Assembly: GCA_002082585.1 (NCBI GenBank) | Contig: CP020563.1 | Span: 5,574,001 to 5,638,000, forward strand | DNA: 64,000 nucleotides | Source of the DNA: Kitasatospora albolonga | GTDB lineage: Bacteria; Actinomycetota; Actinomycetes; Streptomycetales; Streptomycetaceae | Direction of reading: 5' to 3' | Part shown: in pieces, positions 44,834-52,690 of the stretch | How positions within the stretch are numbered: position 1 is the first letter of the stretch | How the letters are laid out: each line of letters begins with the position of its first letter | The notes under the pieces: generated by a model | Databases searched by the model: none | What the model was told of the DNA's origin: nothing | Seen by the model: only the letters and a program-made list of their open reading frames with translations | Made by a program: the position numbers and the translations under genes

Positions 44834-44839
44834 TAGCCT
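44834..44839 (+). promoter_or_regulatory. Candidate -10 of the restriction-modification operon
   Basis: TAGCCT occurs 69 bp upstream of the endonuclease start; no convincing -35 is seen at 17-18 bp. It is a weak call. Confidence 0.3.
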
Positions 44840-44907
44840 CGGGGCATCATCGCCGTGAACGGCGGTCAGGGTGGACGCTGAGCTATAGAGGGTGACAGAG
44901 GGTGCCG

Positions 44908-45669
44908 ATGAGTGCGGTCGAGCAGGTATTTCTGGAGTGCGAGCGTGCTCGGGCAGACGGTGACTTGATTCAGCGGGTCTCCGCCAGTGACAAGGAGTAC
45001 CACTTTCAGAATTGGGTGCAGGCCCGCATAGAGGCATGCAGGCTTTCGTATGATGATCCCGGCCGGAACACCTATCCGGACTTCCGGCTCATCCACCACC
45101 CGGAAGGGTACGAGGTCAAGGGCCTGGAGTTTCCCGGCCGCGAGGCCGACTATGACTCCAACTCCCAGGTGCCCACCGGTAACCACGGCGGGCGTGAGGT
45201 CTTCTATGTGTTCGGTCGCTACCCGAAGGCAGAGCGCGGCGTCGAGGAGTACCCGGTTGTCGACCTAGTGGTGTGCCACGGCAGCTTCCTCAATGCCGAT
45301 AGCGAATACATTCACAAGAACAAGTCGTTCCGTGGCTTCGGCTCGTACGGAGACATCCTGGTCCGCGACCGCAAGATGTACGTCGTGCCAACGCCGTTCG
45401 CGCTGGCTTCCGGAACTGCAGGGCTCGCGACTCTGATCGTTCCTGCGGAATTCGAGCCGCAGTCGGATGCTCTTGTCCAGGTGGGTGAACTTGATCGAAC
45501 CGAGGTGGACGAGGTCATCGTATCGTACGAGTTCAACCTTCAAACCAATGAGATGGTGACACATAAGGCGCCTAATCCCTATGCAGGTAAGGTCCATAGG
45601 TTCCGGGCATACCGCTCGCGTGGCGCAGGCGACTCCAAGTCGGTTTCCTTCGCGAGAGGTCGACTGTGA
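44908..45669 (+). CDS. Probable PD-(D/E)xK restriction endonuclease
   Basis: The 253-residue protein is unlike its neighbours in codon use, being less G/C-biased. Pro57-Asp58 in NTYPDFRLIHHPEGYEVKG are followed ten residues later by Glu69-Val70-Lys71, a PD-(D/E)xK nuclease core. The GREADYDSNSQVPTGNHGGR and DLVVCHGSF segments are typical of a nuclease beta-sheet. It overlaps a DNA methyltransferase gene by GTGA, which gives the function by context. ATG 44908 has GAGGG five bases upstream; a GTG at 44902 is an alternative. Specificity is unknown. No database search was possible. Confidence 0.6.
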   Translation: MSAVEQVFLECERARADGDLIQRVSASDKEYHFQNWVQARIEACRLSYDDPGRNTYPDFRLIHHPEGYEVKGLEFPGREADYDSNSQVPTGNHGGREVFYVFGRYPKAERGVEEYPVVDLVVCHGSFLNADSEYIHKNKSFRGFGSYGDILVRDRKMYVVPTPFALASGTAGLATLIVPAEFEPQSDALVQVGELDRTEVDEVIVSYEFNLQTNEMVTHKAPNPYAGKVHRFRAYRSRGAGDSKSVSFARGRL

Positions 45670-47768
45670 CGCTCGTGGTACCGCAACGCACCAGCCTGGA
45701 GTCGAACTTTCCGGCGGCGATGCTCAGCGGTGTCGGAACGAAGGAATCCTGGCGCAAGGAAGTGCACCGTCCGGCCACCAGTACGCACAAGTGGTGGGCC
45801 AAGCGCCTCGGCACCGTATTCCGGGGGATCATTACGTCGGCGGCGACGCCTGCTGGAGCCGACGCCGCGGGAGCCTACGGATCGTCGCTCGATCTGGAGG
45901 GAGCGGTTGTGCTCGACCCGTTCTCCGGATCAGGTGTGACCGGTGTGGAAGCCCTTAAAGCCGGGGCCAAGGCTGTTTGTTTCGATATCAACCCTGTCGC
46001 AACGCTCGTTCAGCGCCAAGCTATTCAACCGTGGGATCTCGGTTCTCTTGAAGCTGCCTACAAGGAGGTCGAGTCGGCCTGTCGATCCGAGGTTGACCGG
46101 CTCCACTGCGCAGAGGACGGGAGGACGGTTCTCTACTACTTTTGGGTCGCGGCCCTCGGCTGCCCCGAGTGTTCCAGGAAAGTTCACCTGTTTGACTCGC
46201 CAGTTTTCTCCAAGAACGCGTACCCGAAACGAGTACCCAAAGCGCAAATTGTTTGTCCCGAGTGCCTCTCCGTCAAGGAGAGTCGGTACGACTTCGTCGC
46301 TGAGACCTGTTCGAATGGTCACACAATTTCGCAGCGCGGTGCGGTGCGGGGTCAGTCGGCGACATGCGGGAACGGTCACAGCTTCAAGGTCCTCGGCGCC
46401 CTGAACGGATCGCCACCGGTATACGAAATGTATGCCAAGCTGGTAGCCAACTCGGATGGCTCGAAGAGCTACGAAGCCATTACCGACTGGGATCGTGCAC
46501 TCTACGACGAGTGTGTTGCCATGCTCGCAGAGCTATCACAGTCTGCCGTCCTTCCGAGCAGTCGGCTAGCTCCCGGAAATAATACTGACCAGGCCCTGAA
46601 GTGGAACTTTCGGGAGTGGCGTGATTTCTTCAACGCGCGTCAGCTGATCTCCCTCTCGCTGATTGCTACGGCGATTCGTGACCTGACTGGATCAGCTCCT
46701 GAACGCGAAGCGCTCTGTGCCCTGTTCTCAGGAACGCTTGAGTTCAATAACCTGTTCACATCATTCAAGGGTGAGGGGACAGGGGCTGTCCGGCATATGT
46801 TCAGCCATCACGTCCTGAAGCCGGAGCGAACTCCGCTGGAAGCGCACCCCTGGGGTACGTCGCAGTCCTCCGGCGCCTTCTCGACTCTCTTCAAGAGCCG
46901 TCTGCGGCGTGCTCACGAGTACAAGAGGAAACCCGTAGACCTCGTTGACAGGGGTGCAGGGATCGAGCGGATCTCCGGGGTGTCAAAGCCAGTGGGCACG
47001 AGCATTGCGGATTCGTGGGAGGCTTTCGTCTCCAGCGAAGGGCAGGCAGCCTATGTCGCCACCAGGAACTCGGCGCATATGGATATCCCGGATGGGTCGG
47101 TTGACCTGATCATTACTGATCCGCCCTACATGGACAACGTCCACTACGCGGAGCTCGCGGACTTCTTTCATGCGTGGCTCCAGCACATGCAGCCGTACGT
47201 CGGCTATTCCGATGCGACAACGACCCGTCGAGTGGGCGAGGTCCAGCATGCTGACCCGGTTGAATTCAGGAAGGCAATCGAGGCCGTATGGACCGAGTCG
47301 GCGAGAGTCTTGAAGCCGGGTGGTCTGCTGGCCTTCACGTTCCACCAGGCTCGGATCAGCGGGTGGGTGCAGGTAGTTGAGTCGCTACGCTGCTCCGGGT
47401 GGGTCGTGATGGCCGTCCAACCGGTGAAAGGTGAGATGACGACCAGCGTCGTCAAGGCTGGTTCCCGTGAACCCTCCAATCTCGATAGCGTTGTGGTGTG
47501 CCGCCGGGCTGTGGACGGGGCTACGAATCCTCATTCTTCGGCGGAGGAAGCTCTAGCGGCTGTTATCAGGGAGCTGACAGACCTTCGAGATGCCCAGGTC
47601 GATATCGGGGCAGGCGACATCAGATCAGTTGTCCGCGGTGCGCTTCTGGCCTATCTCGCGTCCACAGGCGTGGACCTTGATGATTCAGCCACCGCGCAGG
47701 TGGACTTCCTGGCAACAGAAAGCATTCAGAAGCTGCTTGGGTCCGATTCGGGTAGCGGCGGTCGCTGA
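45666..47768 (+). CDS. Site-specific DNA methyltransferase with zinc-ribbon-like inserts
   Basis: The 700-residue protein begins with STHKWWAKRLGTVFRGII, like the WWA motif of DUF1156-type methylases. Then come motif I DPFSGSGVTGVEAL (residues 84-97) and, far downstream, motif IV DLIITDPPYMDNVHY (DPPY at 485-488) with ESARVLKPGGLLAF. This order resembles alpha-class adenine or cytosine-N4 methylases. Between them lie CPEC pairs at 166/169 and 197/200 and CSNGH and CGNGH near 218 and 235, suggesting zinc ribbons. GTG 45666 overlaps the endonuclease stop. Codon bias is low, indicating transfer. Confidence 0.85.
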   Translation: MTLVVPQRTSLESNFPAAMLSGVGTKESWRKEVHRPATSTHKWWAKRLGTVFRGIITSAATPAGADAAGAYGSSLDLEGAVVLDPFSGSGVTGVEALKAGAKAVCFDINPVATLVQRQAIQPWDLGSLEAAYKEVESACRSEVDRLHCAEDGRTVLYYFWVAALGCPECSRKVHLFDSPVFSKNAYPKRVPKAQIVCPECLSVKESRYDFVAETCSNGHTISQRGAVRGQSATCGNGHSFKVLGALNGSPPVYEMYAKLVANSDGSKSYEAITDWDRALYDECVAMLAELSQSAVLPSSRLAPGNNTDQALKWNFREWRDFFNARQLISLSLIATAIRDLTGSAPEREALCALFSGTLEFNNLFTSFKGEGTGAVRHMFSHHVLKPERTPLEAHPWGTSQSSGAFSTLFKSRLRRAHEYKRKPVDLVDRGAGIERISGVSKPVGTSIADSWEAFVSSEGQAAYVATRNSAHMDIPDGSVDLIITDPPYMDNVHYAELADFFHAWLQHMQPYVGYSDATTTRRVGEVQHADPVEFRKAIEAVWTESARVLKPGGLLAFTFHQARISGWVQVVESLRCSGWVVMAVQPVKGEMTTSVVKAGSREPSNLDSVVVCRRAVDGATNPHSSAEEALAAVIRELTDLRDAQVDIGAGDIRSVVRGALLAYLASTGVDLDDSATAQVDFLATESIQKLLGSDSGSGGR

Positions 47769-47857
47769 AGCGTTTGCAGAAGTCTGGTGCTGGGCCGGTG
47801 AAGCCGGGCTCTGGTGTCGGCGTCGATGGTGACCCGCACGTTCGCGGAGAAGGGGAG

Positions 47858-48271
47858 GTGAGCGCTTTGTCCTGGCCGTCTGTGATCATTCTTGTCGCCG
47901 CAGAGCAGAGGCCGTCCCTTGAGGGACGAATTCGTGCCTTCGGGCTCGTGCCGGACCCTGTGACGGGCGGCGAAAGGCTGCACCGGCACGACTACGCGTA
48001 CTGCCTCGACCTCTCGGGCGGCATCCTGGCGGACTACGAGCCGGACGAGCTCGGCCAGGTCACGTCCTCGATCGGCGAGCCGTACGCGGTCTACGTGTCG
48101 TGCCAGTCCCTGGACGCGGCCCGGGCGTTCCTCCGTGAGGTTCTTCCCGGTGTCGACGGCCTCGTCGACACCAACCATTTCGAGATCCTGCCGACGAGCG
48201 CATTCCTCACGCTGATGGGCCGCCACCCCGACTGGGACTGGCGTCGTCGACCGAGCACCGATCTCCGGTAG
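47858..48271 (+). CDS. Conserved hypothetical protein
   Basis: The 137-residue product from GTG 47858 contains LSWPSVIILVAAEQRPSLEG RIRAFGLVP and RHDYAYCLDLSGGILADYEP and ends HPDWDWRRRPS. It resembles a widespread Streptomyces hypothetical protein (from memory). TTG 47867 has a better-spaced GGGGAGG and is an equally good start. It returns to normal high-G+C codon use, so the transferred segment ends between 47.77 and 47.86 kb. Function unknown. Confidence 0.65.
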   Translation: MSALSWPSVIILVAAEQRPSLEGRIRAFGLVPDPVTGGERLHRHDYAYCLDLSGGILADYEPDELGQVTSSIGEPYAVYVSCQSLDAARAFLREVLPGVDGLVDTNHFEILPTSAFLTLMGRHPDWDWRRRPSTDLR

Positions 48272-48382
48272 TCCGTCGTCGACGGCACACCCGCCGCCAT
48301 CGGGCGTCGGAGTGATGCCGACGGAGGCGGCACGGCCGACCGGAAACTCGTTCACCGCGCGGTCCGCCGCCGAGCCGACATC

Positions 48383-48418
48383 ATGCCGCTGCTTCCTTTG
48401 CTTCCTTTGCTTCCTTAC
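48383..48418. repeat. Nine-base tandem repeat at a start region
   Basis: GCTTCCTTT-like units occur three times between 48389 and 48416, immediately before the probable ribosome binding site GGAGG of the next gene. Confidence 0.7.
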
Positions 48419-48427
48419 GGAGGATGG

Positions 48428-49549
48428 TTGTTCGTCTTCGTGTGCGCAGGCTGTGGGGCCAGGCTGACCGTCCCGCTGTCCCAGGTCGCGCTGCCTGCCC
48501 ACGCCCATCAGAAGTACGGGAACGGGGTCCAGCTCCCGGTGCTCATGGCGTCGGGCACCTTCGCCGTGGACCCGGAGCCCTCGGGGCCGCCGTGGCGGAA
48601 GTGGGAGGAGATCGGTCCGGATGAAGCAGCCGCCCGCGGTGTGTACGCCCCGGTGTCCGCCCTCTCCGACGGTGCGCCCGGCGCGATCGTCATCGCACCC
48701 GGCGACGCCGACGGCACGGTGCTGATCCCCGGGAACCGCCCGGACGGCTACTGCTGCGGCCTCGACGGTGCCGACGGCCCCAATGTTGCCTGCGCCCAGT
48801 GTTCCCTGCCCGTGGCGAGCAGGGTCGACGACTGCTCGCTCTGGCAGGCGATGTGGCTCGCCCCGGACGCGGTACGCCGCCTTCGCATCGACGGCCACGG
48901 CGCCGCGCCGCCCACCTGGACCGAGCTGATGGCGCAGAACGCGGGCACGCCCCCGTACGAGCCCATCGCCTCCTGGAGAGCGCGGACGGAGCCGGGCCAC
49001 TGGGCGAACTACTGGTGGTCGTGGAGCCCCCAGTGGGAGGCAGCGGCCGGCCAGGCGCTCGCCCACCTCCTGGCGGCGTCCGGCGGTCAACCGGTGCTCG
49101 TCCCGGGCGGTTTGGCCGAGCAGGTGTTCCAGCGTGCGCTCACCGCTCTGCTGCCCGCAGGGCCACCGGCGCGGCACGCCGTCCTGGCCGGACCCGGACT
49201 ACCTGCTCCCGGCGGGGACGCCCCCATCCTCCTCGTGCCGTCCCACCCCCGGACGGGTACGACCTGGGCTCCGGCCGACCCGGTGCCGTACCTGGTGCCG
49301 CTGCCGTTCGGCGTGTGGCGGTGGCTGGCCTTCCCCGTACCGGACCTGCCCGTCCCCATGTCGGGGGTCCTGCCGGCCGGGGTCCGCCACGACGACTTCG
49401 ACCCTCCCGCGCCGCACCCCCCTCGCCTCTTCCGGGCCGACCTGGATGTGCTGCGGCGCACCCTGGTCCAGCTGTCGGCCGTCCGCAGCCCGTGGTTGCG
49501 CAAGATCCTCGACGACCTTACGCACCCCCGGCACTCCGGCCTCTTCTAG
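48428..49549 (+). CDS. Conserved hypothetical protein with N-terminal zinc-finger-like CxxC
   Basis: The protein has 373 residues from TTG 48428 (FVFVCAGCGARLTVPLSQVA), which has GGAGG four bases upstream; an upstream ATG at 48383 would add 15 residues (repeat-derived). Features are the CAGC pair near residue 6, a CCGLDGADGPNVACAQC cluster near 115, and WWSWSPQWEAA. Streptomyces homologues are annotated as unknown. It belongs to the accessory stretch upstream of the five-gene operon and converges with it. Confidence 0.65.
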   Translation: MFVFVCAGCGARLTVPLSQVALPAHAHQKYGNGVQLPVLMASGTFAVDPEPSGPPWRKWEEIGPDEAAARGVYAPVSALSDGAPGAIVIAPGDADGTVLIPGNRPDGYCCGLDGADGPNVACAQCSLPVASRVDDCSLWQAMWLAPDAVRRLRIDGHGAAPPTWTELMAQNAGTPPYEPIASWRARTEPGHWANYWWSWSPQWEAAAGQALAHLLAASGGQPVLVPGGLAEQVFQRALTALLPAGPPARHAVLAGPGLPAPGGDAPILLVPSHPRTGTTWAPADPVPYLVPLPFGVWRWLAFPVPDLPVPMSGVLPAGVRHDDFDPPAPHPPRLFRADLDVLRRTLVQLSAVRSPWLRKILDDLTHPRHSGLF

Positions 49550-49599
49550 CCGATCGGCAGGGGTCCGTACGCCCCTCTCCCGGTTCTCGCGGGCAGCCG

Positions 49600-50010
49600 T
49601 CAGCTCCCGTCTTCCTCTTCGGTGCGTTCGGCGATCTCGGGGGTTCCGGGGAAGAGGTGGGGGTGTTGCCGGGCGAGGTCGTGGGTGATCGCTTCGTGGG
49701 TGGGGTCGGTGATGTCCCAGCTGTGGGGCGAGGGGTGGTCGGCGAAGAGTTCGCAGGCTTCTTTACGGGGGTCGAGGGCGAGGCACCAGGGCAGCGGGAT
49801 CAGCCGGGCGCGGTGGGTGTTCCAGCGGGCCCAGACGGCGCCTCCGGTCGGGCCTCCTTCGTCCCAGAGCATGGTGGCGTGGTCGCCGGGGTGGTCGGTG
49901 GCGAGTTCGCAGAGGATGTGGCCGGGTTCGGCGGCGAGGGTGATGAGGTGGTCGGGAGGCGGCAGGAGGGCGACTGCGGTGCACTGGCGCATGGCGGGGT
50001 CCCCCGTCAT
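49600..50010 (-). CDS. Unknown protein with C-x-L-x3-H-x3-H repeats, gene 5 of operon
   Basis: The 136-residue protein starts MTGDPAMRQCTAVALL and contains the motif twice: CELATDHPGDH (about residues 36-46) and CELFADHPSPHSWDITDP (about 95-112). Cys and two His at fixed spacing suggest metal binding. It is clearly related to the product of the upstream gene (QCTAV start, PWC, HSW-x-TDP). The ATG at 50010 overlaps that gene's stop (ATGA). Last gene of a coupled operon running from 51437 to 49600. Function unknown. Confidence 0.65.
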   Translation of the reverse strand: MTGDPAMRQCTAVALLPPPDHLITLAAEPGHILCELATDHPGDHATMLWDEGGPTGGAVWARWNTHRARLIPLPWCLALDPRKEACELFADHPSPHSWDITDPTHEAITHDLARQHPHLFPGTPEIAERTEEEDGS

Positions 50011-50453
50011 CTCGGTTTGCCGGTGGGGTCGTCGGGCGTATCGCCGTTCTTGGTGCTGCCCGTGGTGACCGGTCCGGCGAGGAGGTCGCTCAGGGGGTCG
50101 GTCACGCCCCAGGAGTGGTCTCCGGTGTGCTGGGCGAGGAGCGAGCACGGCAGTACGGAGTCGGTGTCGAGGATGCGCAGGACGGCGGGGCACCACGGCA
50201 CCGTGGTGATGCGGTGGGTGCGGTCCATGTCGGTGCCGGTCCAGAGGAGCCAGAGCGCGGGGCGGTGGGGTGTTCCGCCCGGGCAGAGGAGCGCGGCGTG
50301 TTCGGTGTGGGTGTCGTGCTCGCCGAGTTCGCACAGGACGTAGTGGGCCGGGGGGAGTGAGCTGAGGGGGTTGTCGGGGCCGCTTTCCATGGTGGTGAGG
50401 GCGAGGAGTACGTCGGTGAGGGGGGCCAGGGTCACGGCGGTGCACTGGAGCAC
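50007..50453 (-). CDS. Unknown protein with C-x-L-x3-H-x3-H repeats, gene 4 of operon
   Basis: The 148-residue protein starts at GTG 50453 (VLQCTAVTLAPLTDVLLALT) and is a paralogue of the next gene's product. It has CSLLAQHTGDHSWGVTDP (exact C-x-L-x3-H-x3-H) and a shifted version CELGEHDTHTEH. The ribosome binding site is weak. It starts 30 bp after the previous stop and overlaps the next gene by ATGA. Function unknown. Confidence 0.6.
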   Translation of the reverse strand: MLQCTAVTLAPLTDVLLALTTMESGPDNPLSSLPPAHYVLCELGEHDTHTEHAALLCPGGTPHRPALWLLWTGTDMDRTHRITTVPWCPAVLRILDTDSVLPCSLLAQHTGDHSWGVTDPLSDLLAGPVTTGSTKNGDTPDDPTGKPR

Positions 50454-50482
50454 GGTCGGGGGCCTTGTCTTCTGAGAGGGGT

Positions 50483-50857
50483 TTACGGGTGCCCGGCGGG
50501 GGAGCCGTGCCACCCGGCGAGGGTGAGGGTCAGCTCGACGGCGGGGTCGAGGACGGTGAACTGGAGCGGGAATCCGGCTTCGAGGGTGCGTATCGCGTCG
50601 TCCTGGCGGCGGCCGTCGGTGGCCCAGAACCGCAACCCTTCGGGGGCGTCGGAGCTGCGGAAGAGTACGGGGCGTACGTCGTTGGGTGCCGCGTCCCGTA
50701 CGGTGCCCCCGCATCCGTGTCCGTCGGCGAGGCGGAGCGCCTGCCTGCGGAGCCAGAGGAGGACGAGTCGCCGGTTGCGTACGGTGATGCCTCCGAGCGA
50801 GGCGGAGCGGTGGCCGTGGGAGAGGGTGACCTGGGCGGCATAGCGGGTGTGGGTCAT
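50483..50857 (-). CDS. Unknown protein, gene 3 of operon
   Basis: The 124-residue protein starts MTHTRYAAQVTLSHGHRSAS and contains NRRLVLLWLRRQALRLADGH, then ATDGRRQDDAIRTLEAGF and LTLTLAGWHGSPAG. No domain is recognised. ATG 50857 overlaps the stop of the preceding gene (ATGA). The next gene starts 30 bp downstream. Confidence 0.6.
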   Translation of the reverse strand: MTHTRYAAQVTLSHGHRSASLGGITVRNRRLVLLWLRRQALRLADGHGCGGTVRDAAPNDVRPVLFRSSDAPEGLRFWATDGRRQDDAIRTLEAGFPLQFTVLDPAVELTLTLAGWHGSPAGHP

Positions 50858-51177
50858 GCGGCCCGCCCGTGGTCGCCGGAGACGGAGTTGGGGTCGGTGA
50901 CGAGGTGCCGGAGGTGTTCGGCCGCCGCCTCGATCGCGTGCACCACCGCCTCGCGTTCCGCGTCCCGGTCGGTGATCGCCGCGTTGAGCCGGGCGAGGAA
51001 CAGGGCCCGGTAGGCGGGGTCGGTCTCGATGCGTTGCAGCTCGGCGAAGGGGGCGTCGGGGGCGGTCCGGCGGCGGGTGAACGCCCACATCAGGCGGGGG
51101 AGGTGGCGCCGCAGGTGGACCTCGGCGGCCCCGAGTGCGAGGGTGAGCCGGACCCGTAACCGGGCGAGGGTGTTCAC
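50854..51177 (-). CDS. Unknown helical protein, gene 2 of operon
   Basis: The 107-residue protein has an amphipathic N-terminus (NTLARLRVRLTLALGAAEVH) and a charged helical rest (AELQRIETDPAYRALFLARL, AAEHLRHLVTDPNSVSGDHG). GTG 51177 overlaps the preceding stop (GTGA). No family is recognised. Confidence 0.6.
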   Translation of the reverse strand: MNTLARLRVRLTLALGAAEVHLRRHLPRLMWAFTRRRTAPDAPFAELQRIETDPAYRALFLARLNAAITDRDAEREAVVHAIEAAAEHLRHLVTDPNSVSGDHGRAA

Positions 51178-51437
51178 CGGGCCTCACCCCGGCTGCTGGT
51201 GTTCATCCGCGCGGTGTGGGAACGCAGTTGCTCTGTGGGGGGTGCGGGTCGTACGTGGCGGGGGTCGGCCTCCCACTCCCGTCCGCCGCCGATGGGGCGT
51301 AGTGCCCAGTAGCAGCCGGCGAGTCCTTGGAACTCGCCCACGCGGTTGTTGCGGCTGGTGTCCACCAGGAGGGTTCCGGGGGCGGGGAGGTCGGGGGGTG
51401 GTTCCTCGGGATTCGGGCAAGCGTTCACGCCGTACAC
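51174..51437 (-). CDS. Unknown small protein, gene 1 of operon
   Basis: The 87-residue protein starts at GTG 51437 behind GAGAGGAG (7-base spacing), the best ribosome site of the operon. Sequence features are PGTLLVDTSRNNRVGEFQGL and CYWALRPIGGGREWEADPRH. It may be a small SH3-like or beta-barrel fold; this is a guess. It is divergent from the XRE gene across 108 bp. Confidence 0.6.
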   Translation of the reverse strand: MYGVNACPNPEEPPPDLPAPGTLLVDTSRNNRVGEFQGLAGCYWALRPIGGGREWEADPRHVRPAPPTEQLRSHTARMNTSSRGEAR

Positions 51438-51502
51438 CGATCGGCTCCTCTCTGCCGCTGAACGGTTACCGAGGCGACTCAGGCTGACCTACCGTGAAGA
51501 AC

Positions 51503-51526
51503 CCTTCAACTGGCTGAAGTTGAAGG
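51503..51526. promoter_or_regulatory. Candidate operator of the XRE regulator
   Basis: CCTTCAACT-ggctga-AGTTGAAGG, a perfect 9-bp inverted repeat with a 6-base spacer, lies 20 bp before the XRE start and in the divergent interval shared with the five-gene operon. Confidence 0.6.
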
Positions 51527-51545
51527 AAGGATCAAAGGGGGCGGC

Positions 51546-52385
51546 ATGGTCAACATCAAGCAACTGGAGCCGGAGAGCAGCCCGCAGGCGGCGTTCGGTG
51601 CCCGTATCCGGCAGTTTCGCGAGGAGCGGGGGTGGACCCAGGACATGCTGGCCCCGAAGATCGGGTACTCCAGCCAGCACATCTCGGCCGTGGAAACTGT
51701 TCGCAAACCGCCAACTCTGCGGTTTTCGCGGAAGTCTGACCAGGCATTTGGTACGACCAACACGCCCGATTCCTTCGAGCGCGAGTACGCCAAGATGAGG
51801 AGCGGGGCGCTGCTGGAGGGCTTCCCCGAGTACGTGGGGTACGAGGGGCGGGCGGTGGAGATCAGGCTCTACAACCTGGGCCTGGTTCCGGGGCTGTTAC
51901 AGACTCCGGAGTACGCGCGGGCGGTGGCCTACGGGGACGTTGAACGTGGGTCCATCACCGCTGAACAGGCTGATGAGCGCGTCGCGTTCCTGGCGGAGCG
52001 GCAAGAGGCACTGGTTCGGTCGCGGCCGCCCATGGTGTTCGTCGTCATGGATGAGAGCTGTCTGCATCAGGCCGTCGGCGGGCCGGAGGTCATGGACGCC
52101 CAGCTGCAACGGCTGGAGGAGGTGGCCGCGCGGCCCAACTGGATCATCCAGGTCGCGCCGTTCAGCATGGGGGTGCGCAGGGCGTTCCATCTGCCGGTCA
52201 ACCTGCTGACCATGGACGACCGCTCCATCGTCGCGTACGCCGAATCGCAGGCTCAGGGGTACGTCGAGCGTGAAACGTCATTGGTGGCGCCGATGTTCAC
52301 GACCTACCATCAAATGCAGGGCGAGGCGTTGTCGAAGGCGGCGTCTGCGGCCAGGATCAGCCAGTTGCGAAAGGGCACCTCGTGA
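51546..52385 (+). CDS. XRE-family regulator with DUF5753 (Scr1 type)
   Basis: The 279-residue protein has an N-terminal HTH (FGARIRQFREERGWTQDMLA PKIGYSSQHISAVE, residues 17-50), followed by the DUF5753 ligand-type domain: EYAKMRSGALLEGFPEYVGY, LGLVPGLLQTPEYARAVAYG, QVAPFSMGVRRAFHLPVNLL. Streptomyces encode many such proteins paired with DUF397 proteins, as here (GTGA overlap with the next gene). They act as regulators of development or as toxin-antitoxin-like pairs. Confidence 0.9.
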   Translation: MVNIKQLEPESSPQAAFGARIRQFREERGWTQDMLAPKIGYSSQHISAVETVRKPPTLRFSRKSDQAFGTTNTPDSFEREYAKMRSGALLEGFPEYVGYEGRAVEIRLYNLGLVPGLLQTPEYARAVAYGDVERGSITAEQADERVAFLAERQEALVRSRPPMVFVVMDESCLHQAVGGPEVMDAQLQRLEEVAARPNWIIQVAPFSMGVRRAFHLPVNLLTMDDRSIVAYAESQAQGYVERETSLVAPMFTTYHQMQGEALSKAASAARISQLRKGTS

Positions 52386-52591
52386 AGACCGAATCCCCCC
52401 GTTGGTTCAAGTCCTCCTACAGCTCGAACGGCGGTGACTGCGTCGAGGTGGCCGCCAATCTCGTCGCCTCGCAGGGCATCGTCCCGGTGCGTGACTCCAA
52501 GTGCGTGGACGGTCCGGTGGTCGGCGTCCGTACCGCCGCGTTCTCCGCGTTCGTCGCGGGCGTGCAGGCCGGAGCGCTCGACGCCGTCTGA
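52382..52591 (+). CDS. DUF397 protein, copy 1
   Basis: The 69-residue protein has the DUF397 signature: WFKSSYSSNGGDCVEVAANL, then PVRDSKCVDGPVV and FSAFVAGVQAG. The GTG at 52382 overlaps the XRE stop, the usual arrangement. DUF397 proteins probably oppose or tune the partner regulator. A close paralogue lies at 54424-54630. Confidence 0.9.
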   Translation: MKTESPRWFKSSYSSNGGDCVEVAANLVASQGIVPVRDSKCVDGPVVGVRTAAFSAFVAGVQAGALDAV

Positions 52592-52601
52592 CGAGCCGAC
52601 C

Positions 52602-52640
52602 CAGGACGCCCCACCGCTTGCAGTGCGGTGGGGCGTCCTG
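52602..52640 (+). terminator. Terminator after DUF397 copy 1
   Basis: A perfect 16-bp stem (CAGGACGCCCCACCGC) with a 7-base loop, 11 bp after the stop. Confidence 0.85.
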
Positions 52641-52690
52641 CTGTCTGGGTATGACCGGAGTCGCCGTGCCCTGACTTGCGGAGGTCGGAT

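Noticed and set aside
44282..47832. Prophage or integrative element around the restriction locus
   Set aside because: No integrase, attachment-site repeats or tRNA were found at either side.
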